Below, in pieces: positions 34,331 to 47,050 of a stretch of DNA of 64,000 bases. Origin of the DNA: Desmodesmus armatus (Eukaryota > Chlorophyta > Chlorophyceae > Sphaeropleales > Scenedesmaceae); the NCBI GenBank assembly GCA_007449985.2, contig VIIQ02000773.1, positions 62,001-126,000 on the forward strand. Reading direction: 5' to 3'. The position numbers and the translations under genes are program-made. A model generated the notes under the pieces. It had not been told where the DNA came from. It ran no database searches and saw nothing but the letters and a program-made list of their open reading frames with translations. Position 1 is the first letter of the stretch. The number at the start of each line of letters is the position of its first letter.

Positions 34331-34769
34331 CAGCGGAGCCGGTTGCATCACACAGAGCCAACTGTGATGCCGTTTGATAGCAAGTCGCCTGCTGCGCTTG
34401 CTACTACGGTTGATCACCATCCCAAGCTGTTGTGTTGTCAGGCACTGAGGCACCCATGCAATAGGTGTGAATGCTGTTGTGCTCTGCTGGGGTATGACGC
34501 TTTGCCCCCAGGCCATTGGCACCAGCAATCCATGTTTGCTAGCGCGTGAGGCCAAATGGTAGGTTGCGCACCCGCTTGCAAGCCCTGATAACACCGGCAT
34601 TGATTCACACAAACTGCACTCTATAAGGTAAACAAGAAGGCAAGAGAGCCAGGTCAATATTGGGGATGTCACAGAGAAAGCACCTGGGGTATCACAGAGA
34701 GATCACCCATCCCTGTGCTAGCCATGTGTGTCAGCAAAATTGAGCATACTTAGTAAGCTGTGTACCAGC

Positions 34770-35632
34770 TGGCTTGCAAGCTGCACACTGCAGCAGTATA
34801 AAAGAGCATTAGCTGTGGACTGCAGCAGCATACAAGATCATCAGCTGCGCAACAGCCGGCGTGCAAGCTGCACACTGCAGCTCAGTGAGCATCCATCAGC
34901 AATAGACTGCAACAGCATACAAATCTAGCTGAAAACCACAAATGGCAGATGCGGCGTCCAAGAAGGGTCTCCAATCCCTGAACTAGGAACGCGTGTCAGC
35001 AAAGAGGAATTGCATGAGCTGTATGCCAGCTGGCATGCAAGCTGCACACTGCAGCAGCGTAAAAGATCATCAAAGTGTGAAACAGCCGGGTTGGCACCTC
35101 CTAGGATAGGGGTGCTAGGCGTATCTCGTGGGTGTGAGGCTTGGCCTCGGACCCCCGACAGTTGGGTTCGCCTGATTGCTGTGTGTGTGGCCAGCCGGTG
35201 GGAGTCCCCCCCCCCCCCCCCGTGAACCCCCCAAAAAAAGCCGTCGTGCAAGCTGCACACTACAGCTCAGTGACCATCCATCAGCTGTAGCCGGCAACAG
35301 CGTAAAATATCATCAGGCCTGAACCACAGATGGCAGATCTGAGGTGTCCGAGAAGGATATTCGATCCCTAATAGCAACGTGTGTCAGCAAGCGGACGAGC
35401 ATCAGCTGTGAACCAGCTGATATGCCAGCTGCACGCGGCAGAAACATGAAAGAGCATCAGCTGTGGACAGCCGGCGTGTAAGCTGCACATTGCAACAGCA
35501 AAAAAAGAGCATCAGCAGTGGACTACAGCAGCATGAGAGATCAACAGCTGTGAACAGCAGGTGTGCAAGCTGCACACTGCAGCAGCGTGAAAGAGCTTTG
35601 GCTGTGGCCGGCGTGCAAGCTGCACACTGCAG
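34770..35632. repeat. Cluster of about eight dispersed GCAAGCTGCACACTGCAG units
   Basis: The word recurs near 34775, 34860, 35036, 35245, 35422, 35476, 35563 and 35612, usually followed by CAGCGTAAAAGATCATCAG-like sequence and separated irregularly. No open frame is shared by the copies. They may be remains of a short repeat family. Confidence 0.75.
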
Positions 35633-36070
35633 GTACTGCACACACAACAGTAATTGCTGTCAAGAACACACTACTTGGTAGGTAAGGCCAACCTGCTCTG
35701 TCCCAAGCACCAAAACAAGAACACAATGTGTGTGTCACATACAAGCTAGGTCTTTGCAGACACTCTTGTCAAATCTTGCAAAGTCCCGCTGTCCCAGAAC
35801 CCCAACGCCAGACAATACCAGTGGCATGCTCCAAAAGCCAGCTGCACATGCTGACGTATGCAATGCACTGCAACCTACAGTGCACTGCATTCAGAACAAC
35901 ACTAACAATCCAAGCTATCCCTTCACCTTGAACAACAGCAGCAGGAGTCCAATCGCTTTGATGCTCTGCACGTGCAGTAGCCAGCGAGCAACAATATCAG
36001 AAGCATGAGAACCTTTAGAAAAAATGGGGCACAGCACTGCCACTGCAGTGCTTCACACGCCTGAGCCCCG

Positions 36071-38207
36071 TCATAACCAAGCCACCAGCTGCATCACCGC
36101 CTGGTCCACGGGTGTGCCAGTGCTGGCCGCCCCATGCAGCTGCAGCTTCCACGGCTGTGTGATGCTGCAGCTGGGAAGCTGTGCCACACCCGGCACTGCG
36201 CACTTGTCACGCAGATCCAAAAGCACCTGCATCAGCCTCTCCACGACAGCCAACAGGAAACCGCGCTCGAAGGGCACTGCACCACCCCTAGCGCCCACTG
36301 ACGTGAGGGTGGTGCACACGTGCAGCACAGCAGCTTCTGCACCGGTCTCTGCCGCACCCTTGTCGCTGCTGCTGCTGCTGCTGATGGTGTCGTCCGAGCC
36401 TATCCTGGAGCGCACGTCAATCGCCCAGTTGACGGTGATGCTGCCTGCATGCTGCTGCTTGAGTGCTGCCAAGGGTATGTACAGCTGCGTGAGGTGTGAC
36501 ACACACAGGTCGATGAATTTCACGACATCACCCGTGCTTGGCAGACACGGCACATTAGATGCCTGTGGCTGCTGGCGGTTGACAGCTGGTGCAGCTGCCG
36601 CTGCCGCTGCTGCTGCCTCCTGTGCATGTGGGCATGCCCCAGCTCCTGCCCCTGTTGCTGCTGCTGACAGCGACGCTGCTGCCTGTGTAAGGGACTCTGC
36701 GCCAATGCCAGGGGTGCAGTCCCCCGCGCTGCAGCTTGGCAGCACCTGTTGGTCCTGCTGCTGCTGCTGCTGCAAGGGTGCAGCAGGTAGGGCACCCACA
36801 CCTGTGCTGAACAGAGGAGCAGTAGAGTCCATACTGCTCTCAGACATCAGGCCCTGCTGCTGCTGCACGCCTGCTGAGCTACACGGCCCAACAGAAGCAG
36901 CGGCAGGCGCGCCGCTTGTGGCAGTGGTTGCAAGCAGCTGGGCTTGCTGCTGCTGCCACTGCTGCTGCTGCTGCACAGCAGTCTCAGAGCTGCTGGCCCC
37001 CACAGCGGCAGCAACATCAGCAGCAGCTGGAGGCGCACCGCTGGTGCTGAAGTTCAGCGAGAGTTGGCCCTGCTGCTGCTGCTGGTATTGGTACTGAGCC
37101 TGCTGCTGCTGTTGTGCCTGCACACCCATGGCATCAAACCCCAGGGCAGCAGCTGCTGCAGCCGCAGCCGCAGCAGCCGTTGCTAGATTGCTGTCAGCCA
37201 ATGGCGCATGCAGCAATGGCTCAAAGTCTGTGATGCCAAGGCTAAGATCATCCCCAAGCAAGTCCTCAATTGCTGACAGCTGCTGCTGCATGCTCCCTGA
37301 CCCCTCTGCTAGGCCTGCTGCTGCCATCTCTGCATCAAAGTTGCAGGGCAAGCCAGGGGGCTCCGCCGCCCATCCATCATGCAGCTGCGCTGCAAACAGT
37401 GCCTCTGCAGCTGCAGTGTCGATCTGCTGCTGCATGTCTGCTAAGTTCCAAGCTGGCACGCCGACATTATTTGCTGCTGCGGCAGCATACCCGTATGCTG
37501 CTTGCTCGGGGACTGCACTGCTAAACTCTGGGTAGGCTGCTGCAGCAGGCACCCCACTGCCAGGCAGCCACATGGCCCCTGCTCCCTGGTCGACAAATGT
37601 GGCTGTGGATGGCAGCGGCATGTCCATCTGGCAGTACCCTGGCTGGACTGTGTCGTGTGCTGGCGGCCCTGAGTAGATGCTGAACATTCCCACTCCAGTC
37701 AGGTGGCGGCGCACCTTGTCATCTACTTCTGTGCTATATCTGGCATGTGTGCCTGAGGGGAAGTTGGTGGCCTTGCAAATGCCTTCACCGGGCTTGACTG
37801 ACAGTGCTGCCTGGTCATAAGCCAAACAGGCCTCCTGTGCTGTTTCAAACCTGCCAGTCAAAGGCAAGCAACAGCAGGGAAGGAGAGGGCACATTCACAT
37901 TCAGCACATCATCGCCGAAATCCCTTGTTTTAAAGCGCCACTAGTCATACGGTACTGGCAAGCATGCCTGAATCGCAGCTGTTGTTCAGTTGCAACCAAA
38001 GTTGGTATCCCATTCCACACCGTAAGCGCCAACGCCCCATCATGACTTATATGCCCTCCCAAAATGATTTGCTTTCGCTTTCTCACTCCTCACTTGCCTG
38101 CCCAGGTCCACCTTGCCGTGGCAAAAGAAACGTGCGCGGAATGGCTTGCCGGTGCGTTTCTTGTCGCGGGTCACGCCCAGACCGTAGGGCGAGCGCTGAC
38201 CACTCAT
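36071..38207 (-). CDS. AP2-domain transcription factor, Gln-rich
   Basis: Two exons, 38207-38098 and 37850-36071, give 629 residues. Residues 5-60 form one AP2/ERF-type DNA-binding domain: a basic GKPFRARFFCHGK strand region, then LGRFETAQEACLAYDQAAL ending in KATNFPSG. The middle is rich in Gln, Ala and Ser runs typical of activation regions, with an acidic/hydrophobic patch (DLLGDDLSLGITDFEPLL). The C-terminal 200 residues look more folded (VKFIDLCVSHLTQLYIPLAA...) and are unassigned. The intron joins in frame only with a GC donor (AG then GCAAGT). An in-frame acceptor TTGTAG lies 18 bases before the ATG, so upstream exons are possible, perhaps those at 38.7-39.3 kb. Presumably a nuclear regulator; targets unknown. 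Confidence 0.8.
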
Positions 38208-38719
38208 CACCACAGGAAGAAAGCACTACAAAGATGAGCACTACTAGGCAACACACGGCAACCGGTATACGGTGCTGACGAACGCACTCACGTACACAAA
38301 GCTAGAAACTATAAGAAGAGACGACAGTTGATCGAATCACAGGGTCCTCTTGAAGCTTATGACGGGGGTTTCAAACGGCGAGGAGGCTATCATAAACCCG
38401 CCCGCATATCCATGCATTGCAAGTCTACAGTGATGAGCAGAGCTAGTTTGGATACCTGCATAGCTAAGGTGAGTGGTTTGATAGTTTACCACACGGGAAT
38501 GACAAGTGCCTTCATGATCACAGATCATGAAAATTATCATGAACTGTGCTGGCCGTCCAGGGGCTGCCGCGTACTACTCCTGACCATATCCACATTTTTG
38601 GTTCGTGAAAAACACCCTGCAGAATCAACACACTATGGAAATGGTTCGAGCCAGTACTGTGTGTGTTCCCACACATGCCACCCAGTCAGGCACAACAACA
38701 GTACATCACAGTACATCAT

Positions 38720-39326
38720 CAGGGCTTCTGGGCCAGGCAGTTACGAGGTGCAGGGCATCTACACTGATGGTTGCTGCACAACTGGCTCTGCTGGATGGGC
38801 ATGTCTTGGAAGCCCAACAAGCAGTCCCTGGTGGGGTGTTGTATCCATTAGTGCCCTGCAGCCCCCTCATGATGCTGGCCCTGGCCACGATGTCACAGCT
38901 GCTCATGGTTGAGTCGGATGAGGGGTCCTCCAAGGCTTGGATGCTGACCATAAAGTCCCTATAGGACTGGGAATCCCTATAGGACTGGGAATCTCGGAAG
39001 AAAGTCACTGTATGAGACAGCGTTGGGTGCGAGCCCTGCATGAGACTGCTTAGCCGCCTTGAACAGCAGGAGCAGCAATCGGCTTGCGGATGTGACAGGG
39101 ACTCAAAACAGCCAGGGATCACACAGCAGTAGTCAACTGCCGAGACCTGATGGGCCTGCCACACAGTCACCCTCAATTGACACCTCCAATTGAGCACCAG
39201 GTGTTGTGTTACCAACCTACAAGTAGGCTGTAGGCCACTACAAGCCTGCTTGGACGCTGATCAGCCAACATAAAGCCCTGCTGCACTTTTCTCCTGCCCT
39301 CATCTACCCACTCCAGCTCTGTGGGG
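38720..39326 (-). CDS. Possible exons of an unrecognised gene, or 5' exons of the AP2 gene
   Basis: A convincing exon at 39326-39221 lies between a CCCCACAG acceptor and a GTAGGT donor; it reads ELEWVDEGRRKVQQGFMLAD and continues to VVAYSLL. A second open stretch begins after CCCAG near 38965 and reads SYRDFMVSIQALEDPSSDS onwards to about 38720, phase 0 to match. No donor for the second exon or start exon was settled. Composition is protein-like. No family is recognised. It could be a separate small gene or the N-terminal part of the AP2 gene. Confidence 0.3.
38958..38992. repeat. Two tandem copies of CCCTATAGGACTGGGAAT
   Basis: An 18-base unit occurs twice, overlapping by one base. On the minus strand it duplicates the acceptor-like CCCAG of the possible exon. 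Confidence 0.8.
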
Positions 39327-39712
39327 AACTCAGGTGAGGGGTGGGGCCCCCACCGTGGGGGGCAGAAGGGGAGGGGGGTGTTATCTCGAACAACAGCTGC
39401 CACCACGACGGCTTTGACCTGCAACTGAGCAGCTTGCTCTTGCCACCTTGCTCCATCCCCTTCTCTATCTTCGCATTGCAAGTCCCGATGATGATCATCA
39501 CAATTTCGTTGACCGGGGCGGATTCAAGCTGCTGGGTGCTTTGAACGCTGCAGGATTACTTTCTGTGATGGGTCATGAGACTTTCTGACCTCCTGCTGAA
39601 TTAAACCACCACTTAACCAACCCTCAACGAGAAAGTCTTTTCTGCCTCGACACCCTCCAAACGCATTCACTGAATCCCCCTCTGTAAGCACACATCTCAA
39701 CAGACTCTCAAA
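39327..39712. promoter_or_regulatory. 5' flank of the proton-pump-interactor-like gene
   Basis: There is no further gene here. The C-rich, A-rich stretch just before the ATG at 39713 (ACTCTCAAA then ATG) looks like a 5' untranslated leader. No TATA box is recognised. Confidence 0.35.
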
Positions 39713-42700
39713 ATGGCGGACGTGCTCCCCGCGACCGACCCCACCATCATGTTGGCCACTGAAGGCTCTGCTGAGGACGCAACAGCCGAGGTGTCGGTGC
39801 CAGCGGCCGCAGAGAAGCAGCCAGAGCAGCCAGAGCCAGTGAGCAGGGGCATCTACTTTGTGCGCGTCCCCCGGCCCACCCTGGCTGACAGTGGGGCCAT
39901 CAACAAGCTGGAGACAGAGCTGTCAGCCTGCTTCACAAAGCTGAAGGCCATCAACAACAAGTTCCAAGTCAAAAAGGTGATACTGACAGCATACGTCCAG
40001 CACAGGGGGCACAACCACCCCTAGCCCAACAGCAGACTGTGATCAGCACAGCCAGTCTCGGTCTCCCCTCCTCCTCCATGTCCAGCTGCACCAACAGCCT
40101 CTTTTGCATGCTGTTCACAGGGTGAGGCAAACGAGCTGAGGAAGCAGCTGACCCTGGCACGCTCCCTGCGCAACGGCTCCAGCCCAGAGTTTGATGAGAA
40201 GATGACCCGCCTGAAGCAGCTGCGTGAGATGCGCAAGGGCTACCTGGACAAGATCCAAGGTAAGAGAACATCCGTTGTTGGTCATGTGACAGGTGATGGG
40301 AGGCAGCTTGACTGCATGCAGGACCGACGTACTTGGGAGTTTGGTGGGCCTGCAGAGGCCGCTGATGTAACAGCCAGGTTGACACCAAGGCCTGCCACAC
40401 TGGGGGGTGGCAGCGGCGTGGTTTGGTGGTGTTGGATGCTTGTTGGTCTGCACAGAGCCTAGTGGAAGCAGCTGCAACGCAGTGGGACCGCTCAGTGATC
40501 CCAGATGCTTTGTGCTGACTACGGCAGTTGTAACCACCTCGATGCCCCAACCAACCGCCATGTGTCCTGCGGACCCTCGGCTTGCCAATATGGCCGTCCT
40601 TGTGCAAAGTTGACCTACCCTTTTTGCTTGGGCAGTCATGGGGGCAACAACTGCCGGCTGGGTTTGCAAGATGCTCCCTTCAGCTGCGGTGGTGGTGCCC
40701 AGCCGCCAACGCACCCAACACAGCCTCAGGGTAATGCACCCAACACACTCACCTCCTTCCCTAGTAGTTGTGTTGCATGGGAGACATGGCCTTTACCATG
40801 GGGGTGCTGTTGATCCTCCTGTGCATGGCTGTCTGTTGTTTGCCGCACTGCTGTCCTGCAGACTACAAGGCGGGCCGTGCTGGCCTGGAGTGCCGCACAG
40901 AGGAGGAGCTGGATGAGAAGATTGCAGAGATGGAGCACTCCATCCAGCACGACGGACTCACACTCAACGTAAGTGGCGCACTGGCAGTGTAGTGTGGCCA
41001 AGGCCAGGGGTAGTTTACAACGTGCGCATGCCCGCTGCTTTTCCAGGACACAAGCATCCCTGGCCGGCAAGTGCGGGAAGCACCCCTGGGAAGGGTGTGG
41101 GCGTGTCACATCCACCTTTCGAAAAATGCAGAGGGCCGATGGCTGGCAGAATGCCGGCAGCTGTTGCATTATGGTTGGTTGCCACGCGCATGTAGCTTAT
41201 AATCCTCATGCGCATCCATGCTCTTTGCTTCACCGGCTGGCACCTGAACGTTGAGTTTGCTCTTTTGGCTCGTTGGCTGTCTCACCAGTCTGCTGGCGTC
41301 AACAACAACTTGTGTCCTGTTGTCTGTTGTCCTGTCCTCGCAGGCTGAGAAGCAGCTGGTGAAGAACATCAGCAAGCTGAAGGGCCAGCGTGAGAAGATT
41401 CGTGAGTTCCAGGGCGCCCAGGAGGGCCTGAGCCAGCTGGAGGCAGAGGCCAAGAAGCTCAAGGCAGTCATTGACGAGGTGCGGCCGGGATCATGGGGCT
41501 CTAGGGACTGCGGTTGTTCCGGTTTTGCCGGGACCTTGGGGCTCTTTGAGATTGCGGGTGTTGAGGTCTGGCCGGGACTGTGCGTTTGGTGGCCCGACCT
41601 GGCAGCCTGTGCGCCAGTTGGTGGCAGCACTGGGCGTGTCACAACCTGTCAGAGTGCTGGTAGTAGATGGCCAGCAGCCCAGCGATGGGTGCCCCAGCTG
41701 TCGTAGCAGGTCGCATGCTGTGGGCGCATTGGTTGGGACTGTCTGCAGTTCGGCATGATTGGTTGCGGGCTGCTGTAGCTTCAGGGTGCCCCATGTTGTT
41801 TGGCGCTGTCACTCACCAACCTGCATACTGCTGCCTGTGTGTGCTGCTGCCCCTGCGTGCCGGCTGTGTGCTGCTGCCTTGTAGATTGACAGCGAGGTCA
41901 ACATCCTGCGTGGTGAGCGTGACCAGGCCAAGGACATCATTGATGACCTCAGCAAGAAGCTTCAGGCAGTCAACGCAGTCATCGACGAGTACCAGTCCGA
42001 GCGCCAGGTGAGAGTCGCACACGGTATTGGTGGTGGTGGTGGTTAGGCGCATGCTGTATGGTAAGCGCAGCTCAGTGCAGATGGAGTCCCCAACATGCGT
42101 GCACAGCCGCCGCGCCAGTATGCTGTTGATAGCATGTCTGTCACCAACCACCATGCGATCCAGAGCGCCAAGGGCTGTGTCGCGCTCACTGTCCTTTGCC
42201 TCCGTGTCTTGCATGGGGTCTAGCGACTGCAGCAGTGCGAGCACACCACTTTGCAGCCGCATGGTGCATGCGGTGCCTTGACACCAACAGTGCACGCATC
42301 AACGCCCTTGGATCAGTGCATCTGGCATCTGTGCATGATAACTGGCATATGTGCATGACCCCACTGAGTTGATGCGTACAGCGCAAATGTCTGAAACAGC
42401 ATGACACGTGCAATCAGCACAACATGCAACCATCAATGTCTGTGTGCTGCAGGACATCGAGGTGACCAAGAAGGAGGTGCAGGACCAGCTCAAGGCGCTG
42501 CGTGAGGAGAATGACGAGGCCATGTTTGAGTTCCGCGCCAACCGCAAGCTGGGTGTGGAGATCAGGGACCTGGTGGCAGAGGGCAAGGTGGAGGAGGCGC
42601 AGAAGATGGCAGAGGAGCAGGTGGGAGCACAGCTGATTAGGGCTAAGCCTCGTCTGCCCTGCTCTTGTGGTTCAACTTTTACATAGAGTCCCAGCCGGTG

Positions 42701-45341
42701 GAATTCAGTCTGAGCAGACCGGCCAGGGCAGCCCGAACATCCTTCTTCCCATACTGCTCCTTGACCCCTTGCAGGCATGCCACTAGATGGCTCTTGCGGC
42801 AGGCATGCCTGTCCATGCATTGGAGTTGTGGCATGTGGCGGTTGTTGATTGTTGAGAAGGGTGGATGAATGTGCAGGCTGTCCTTGAGCTCCAAAGATCT
42901 GCCTTGAGCTTATCAGACAAAGTGCAGCAATTGTGCCCATCACACCAAACATGTGCATGTGGTGATGACCTTATTGTGGTGTTGCTGTCCCTCAGGTCGA
43001 GACCTACTTTGCCAAGTTTGACAGTGACAAGGCCTTCAAGCAGGAGTACATCAAGCTGTGGAGCGAGCAGCGCAGGTATGCATGAGACAGCTGAGGCACA
43101 GGTTTCTTAGCGCTTGAGGCCTGCAGGCGGTTGGCTGGACTTGGGCTGAGTAGGAACAGGTGTGTCCAGGATGTACCGGAGGGCTTGCCAGGACGCCTGT
43201 GCAGCAGGGTAGTTGTCAAGCAGCTTGTCACGGACATATTATATGTGGTTCTTGCCTCAAAAGTGCAACTCACACGTGTCAACCCTGCCTGATCCTGCAG
43301 GTACGCTGTGTCTGAGTTGCTGCCGGAGTCTGGCAACGCTGCTGACGCCGCACCTGCAGCAGCCAAGGGCGGCAAGGGCATGGCAGGCAAGGGCCCCCAA
43401 AAGCCAGCTGCGCCCCTGGTGCCCCAGGGCAAAGCCAAGGCAGAGGCACTGATCGCTGCAGGTAGGCACACAAGCAACTGTGGCCGCTTGCAGGTTGGTT
43501 GCTGGGTGTTTGTTGCATTGGCAGACATGTCTGCCTGCGTTCTGCTGGGACGGAAGGTTGTCTGCATATCGAAACGAACTGCATGAACCCTTGACCAGAG
43601 CGTATTGTTGCAACACAGCAGCTGGAAATGTGGGTGAAGAGAGAGACTGTGGCTGCTGCTGACCCGTCTGTATCGGATCCACCTGTATTGCTGCTTGGCT
43701 CCCTGCAGCCCTGCAGGAGGCAGGTGCTGACCTGGCTGCCAAGCGCCTGGCTGAGCCCCAGCAGCAGCAGCAGCCAGAGCCTGAGAGCTCTGAGGAGGCA
43801 GAGGAGGAGCCAGAGAGCAAGCCAGAGCCCCCTGGTGAGCCTGCCATTGAATTGCGATGCTATTGCCCGCATGTTTAGCTTGTAAATTTGATGCAGTCCC
43901 AAAAACTGTGTGTGCTTCAGTTGCCGCTCATAAACTCTAGATCAGCTGGTGGCTGCATGCGCACATCGTCAGTCACTTTCAGCCTGTGAGCACCACGTGC
44001 TGCTGGGCTGAGTTGTCCCCTGACTCAGGACCGTAGGAATGGTCCACGTGGCCTAGCTGGGCAGTTGTCACTGCTGCGTGGCCAGTGCCTCTGTGCAATT
44101 CTGCTCCTTGGTCTGACTGACTTTTGACCCACCTGCCTGCCGTGTCTGCACCACAGCCCGCCGCGTGGTGCCAGGCGCCAGCGACGAACTCATCACTGTG
44201 CGCAGGAAGGCGCCCAAGGCTGCTGCCAAGCACGTGACAGAGCTGCCTGTGGAGCCCAACTACGAGTACGACCTGCCGGTGGCATCCACCAAGGAGAAGC
44301 AGAGCGGCGACAAGCCCAGCGCAGAGGAGCTCAAGGTGAGGAGTGTAGCCTCTGTAGAGTTGGCAGGAGCGTTGAAGTGAAGCTATGTACATGTCTTGCC
44401 ATGAACAGATGAAGTGTGTGACCCTGTGGTTACTTGTGGCGGTGTCGACCCTGAGCATTGTAGCGCAGTGGTGTACGTGTCCTGCAAATGCATGGGGGGT
44501 GGGCAGCCCTGCACCAGTGAGGCATGCTGGACTCCCAGTGGATGCATCACTTGGTGGCACGGTTTGCCAATCGGCATGTGTCCGTTGTGTATGCCTGGCT
44601 GCCGTGCTTGGGCGCTGTCTTGGTTTGTTTTTGGCGAGTTGCGGAGAGCACGCGCACATTACTCCGATTGTAAGCTGCGCATACCACATACCTCAGTACC
44701 TTAGCCTCAGTCAGGCGGCTGCCGTGCTGCTTGGTCAAGTGGATCTGCATGTGCCATCCCAGTATTAATAAGATCTGGTTGTGAATCATGGATTCGTGTA
44801 GTCTGTCATCTGCAGACCCAACAACAGTACATCAGCTCACTGGTGTGGCTGCCGTGCTGCTGTGTCCCCGCAGGCCCAGGTGCGTGAGCAGCAGCGCCAG
44901 AAGGCTGCGGAGGCTGAGGAGCGCAAGAAGCGCCTGCAGGAGCAGAAGGCCAAGAAGGCACTGCAGCGCCAGCGTGCCGCCGAGGAGGCCGCAGCAGCAG
45001 CAGCCACCGCCGTCAAGGCGGCCCAGCGCGCCGCACAGCTGGCGGCCGCCGCTGCCGCTGACGTGGACAACGGCTCCGGCACAGATGGCGAGCGCGAGGA
45101 GCCTCTGTCTAGCCAGGAGGGCGAGGGCGCTGTGGTGGCTTCCTCCACACAGAACCGCAGCAAGAAGGGCAAGGGGCACAAGGGCAAGCAGCTGGTGGCA
45201 GCACCCCCTCTGGCCAAGCTGCCCATCAAGAAGCCGGCCAAGCCCCTGAAGTGGTACGAGCAGTACTCCACAGAGCTCACCATCGCTGTGGTGGTGCTGA
45301 TCACCCTCATCCTGGCATACATGGCCATCACCAGCAAGTAA
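39713..45341 (+). CDS. Proton-pump-interactor-like coiled-coil protein with C-terminal membrane anchor
   Basis: Land-plant PPI proteins bind the C-terminal regulatory region of the plasma-membrane H+-ATPase. The homology is visible as IYFVRVPRP near residue 47, a long charged coiled-coil core with CRTEEELDEKIAEMEHSIQH and EKQLVKNISKLKGQREKIRE, and a single hydrophobic anchor (TIAVVVLITLILAYMA) at the extreme C-terminus after a Lys/Ala/Glu-rich segment. Eleven exons: 39713-39976, 40121-40259, 40862-40968, 41344-41478, 41885-42007, 42453-42620, 42996-43075, 43301-43461, 43709-43834, 44157-44335, 44874-45341. They total 1,950 nt and 649 residues with every phase matching. It probably sits on the cytosolic face of the ER or plasma membrane. 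The Gln/Glu/Pro insert around exon 9 is low complexity. ATPase binding in the alga is inference. Confidence 0.85.
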
Positions 45342-45476
45342 GCGGGTGGCGGGTGGTCGAGCCAGCAGTGGCTGTGGTGGCGGTGCCCTGCTGATTGAGG
45401 GCCGTCTATGTCGTCTGCGGGGCTGTGAATTGTCGGATGGTGTGCTGGCCTTGCGGCCGCACATGCACTTGTGAGC

Positions 45477-45481
45477 TGTAA
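45477..45481 (+). terminator. Putative poly(A) signal TGTAA
   Basis: TGTAA lies 136 bases beyond the stop of the proton-pump-interactor-like gene. Confidence 0.45.
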
Positions 45482-47050
45482 GGCAGTGGTCTGGTGGGTT
45501 GTGTGGAATGGCGAGTGTACTGAGTTCAGAACTGTGGTGACTGCTGGCTGCTGGTCAGCGCATTCAGTCGCATAGGATAGGGAAGTGTGTGTTTGTGTAG
45601 GGCTGTAGAGTCTCCCTGCACCTCAAACGGCAGGTACTGAGGAGCGTGGTGGGGTGCTGCTTGTGTTCTGGCTGTTGAGGCTTGTGTGTGGCAACCTTGT
45701 GCGGGTGTGGCTGCAGCCAGCCATGCGCCACGTGCTGCTGGGTGTACATTTCGTGCAGCTGTTGTTTGCATCTCAGTCAGCGTGGTGCTGGTTTGGCACC
45801 AGGTGTCCTGTTGACCAGGTCTGTGTTGTGTCGTTCCGCCTGCCATGGTACATGTGGAAGTAATTGGTTGGAAGGTGCGTGGTGCGTATCATGTGTTTTG
45901 AATAGCCGGTAACGTCTGTGTACCTGTCGGGTCAACAGCACTACGGCTTTCTGCTGAGCCACTTGCTCAACTTCAATCTCTCTGCTGGGTGCGTACCCGC
46001 AGCACGTATTGTCAAGTTTTGTTCTGAGCTCGTCTGCTGCGGGCCTCGCCAGCTTTGAGGTTCTGCAAGGCACATGCCATTGAGTGCTTTGCAACCCATT
46101 TTGTGACCCCCGGACATTGTGTAATTTTCAGCATATGGTGGTACTGCCACACAGCGTGAGACCATTTGAAGGTGTCGGTGACGAGACTGATTGCTCAAAG
46201 ACGCAAGGCCCAGAATTACTGCTCCTAGTAAATTGGCTCAGGGCCACGCCTGACCGCCCTTACACCTAATACATGTTGGGTCAGTGGCAAAGTGCTCTAC
46301 TACAGCTCCAGTACAGTTTCTCTTGAGACTGTGGTCCCTGGCATACCACTGAGCTTGTCAGTCAGCCTGCAACGACAACAGCCACAGTTGTAATAAAGTC
46401 GTGTTGATGTCAACTTTCAACTCCTAGTATCCTTCAGGCCCAGCAGACTGGCAACATGTAAAGAAGCAACAATAATGAGATGGACGGACTCCACGATGCA
46501 GCATGTGTGGCCATCGGGTGGATGGCCACAACATCCCGCTGTACAGGCAGTCACTGCCTGCGCCCGGCGGTGCTGCTCTCAAATAAGCAGTTGGGTAGCA
46601 TGCTGCTCAAGGTTCCCAAAAACTGTTACTGAAGGTAGTCAAAACCCAAAATTTCCAGGAAACCAGTGGCACTATATCCAGCAAAAATGGGTGCACCACC
46701 TGGGCCACGCCATGCTTTCCTCAAAATACAAACGTCAAACCAGGCCAGCTTTATTTGTTGAGGAAGCTGGAAAGCGCAGCCCTGCTGAAATGACAGGGTT
46801 CAACATGATTGACGGCTGCAGATGCGTGAAAGTAGGTTTGTGACTATCTAGTCACACAATACCCAGCGGACTACTCAACTGGCAGGCGCCAGGTAGCATC
46901 GAAGGTGCAAATGCTGTGCAGCTGCACAAACAAACTTCGACAAACATTGCAATGGGCGGGACATGAAGTTTGTGGCGACGACAGCTGGCACTACCACACA
47001 CCAGCCCCGTGATATGTACAAAATGCAAGCAAAGCAGCAAGACAAGGGGC
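45482..47050. other. Convergent intergenic region
   Basis: No gene is supported between the two converging 3' ends. One plus-strand frame of 122 codons (46475-46843) has no family resemblance. A TTACA at about 46260 is a TGTAA in the minus direction but lies nearly 800 bases from the ZIP stop. Confidence 0.45.

Larger units (their letters stand above)
30364..36070. other. Repeat-rich intergenic region
   Basis: No gene is supported in 5.7 kb. Open frames are short, Cys/His/Trp-rich and overlap repeats. The region holds a minisatellite, a tandem duplication, two hairpins, a dispersed repeat family and a short C run near 35209-35221, listed separately. Confidence 0.5.

Noticed and set aside
36024..37097. 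357-codon plus-strand open frame
   Set aside because: Antisense to the AP2 gene; its Cys and Ala runs are the complement of Gln/Ala codon repeats.
38328..38912. 194-codon plus-strand frame
   Set aside because: No family resemblance; overlaps a better-supported minus-strand exon candidate.
46475..46843. 122-codon plus-strand frame between two converging genes
   Set aside because: Trp/Cys/Gln-rich, no splice partners and no recognised family.
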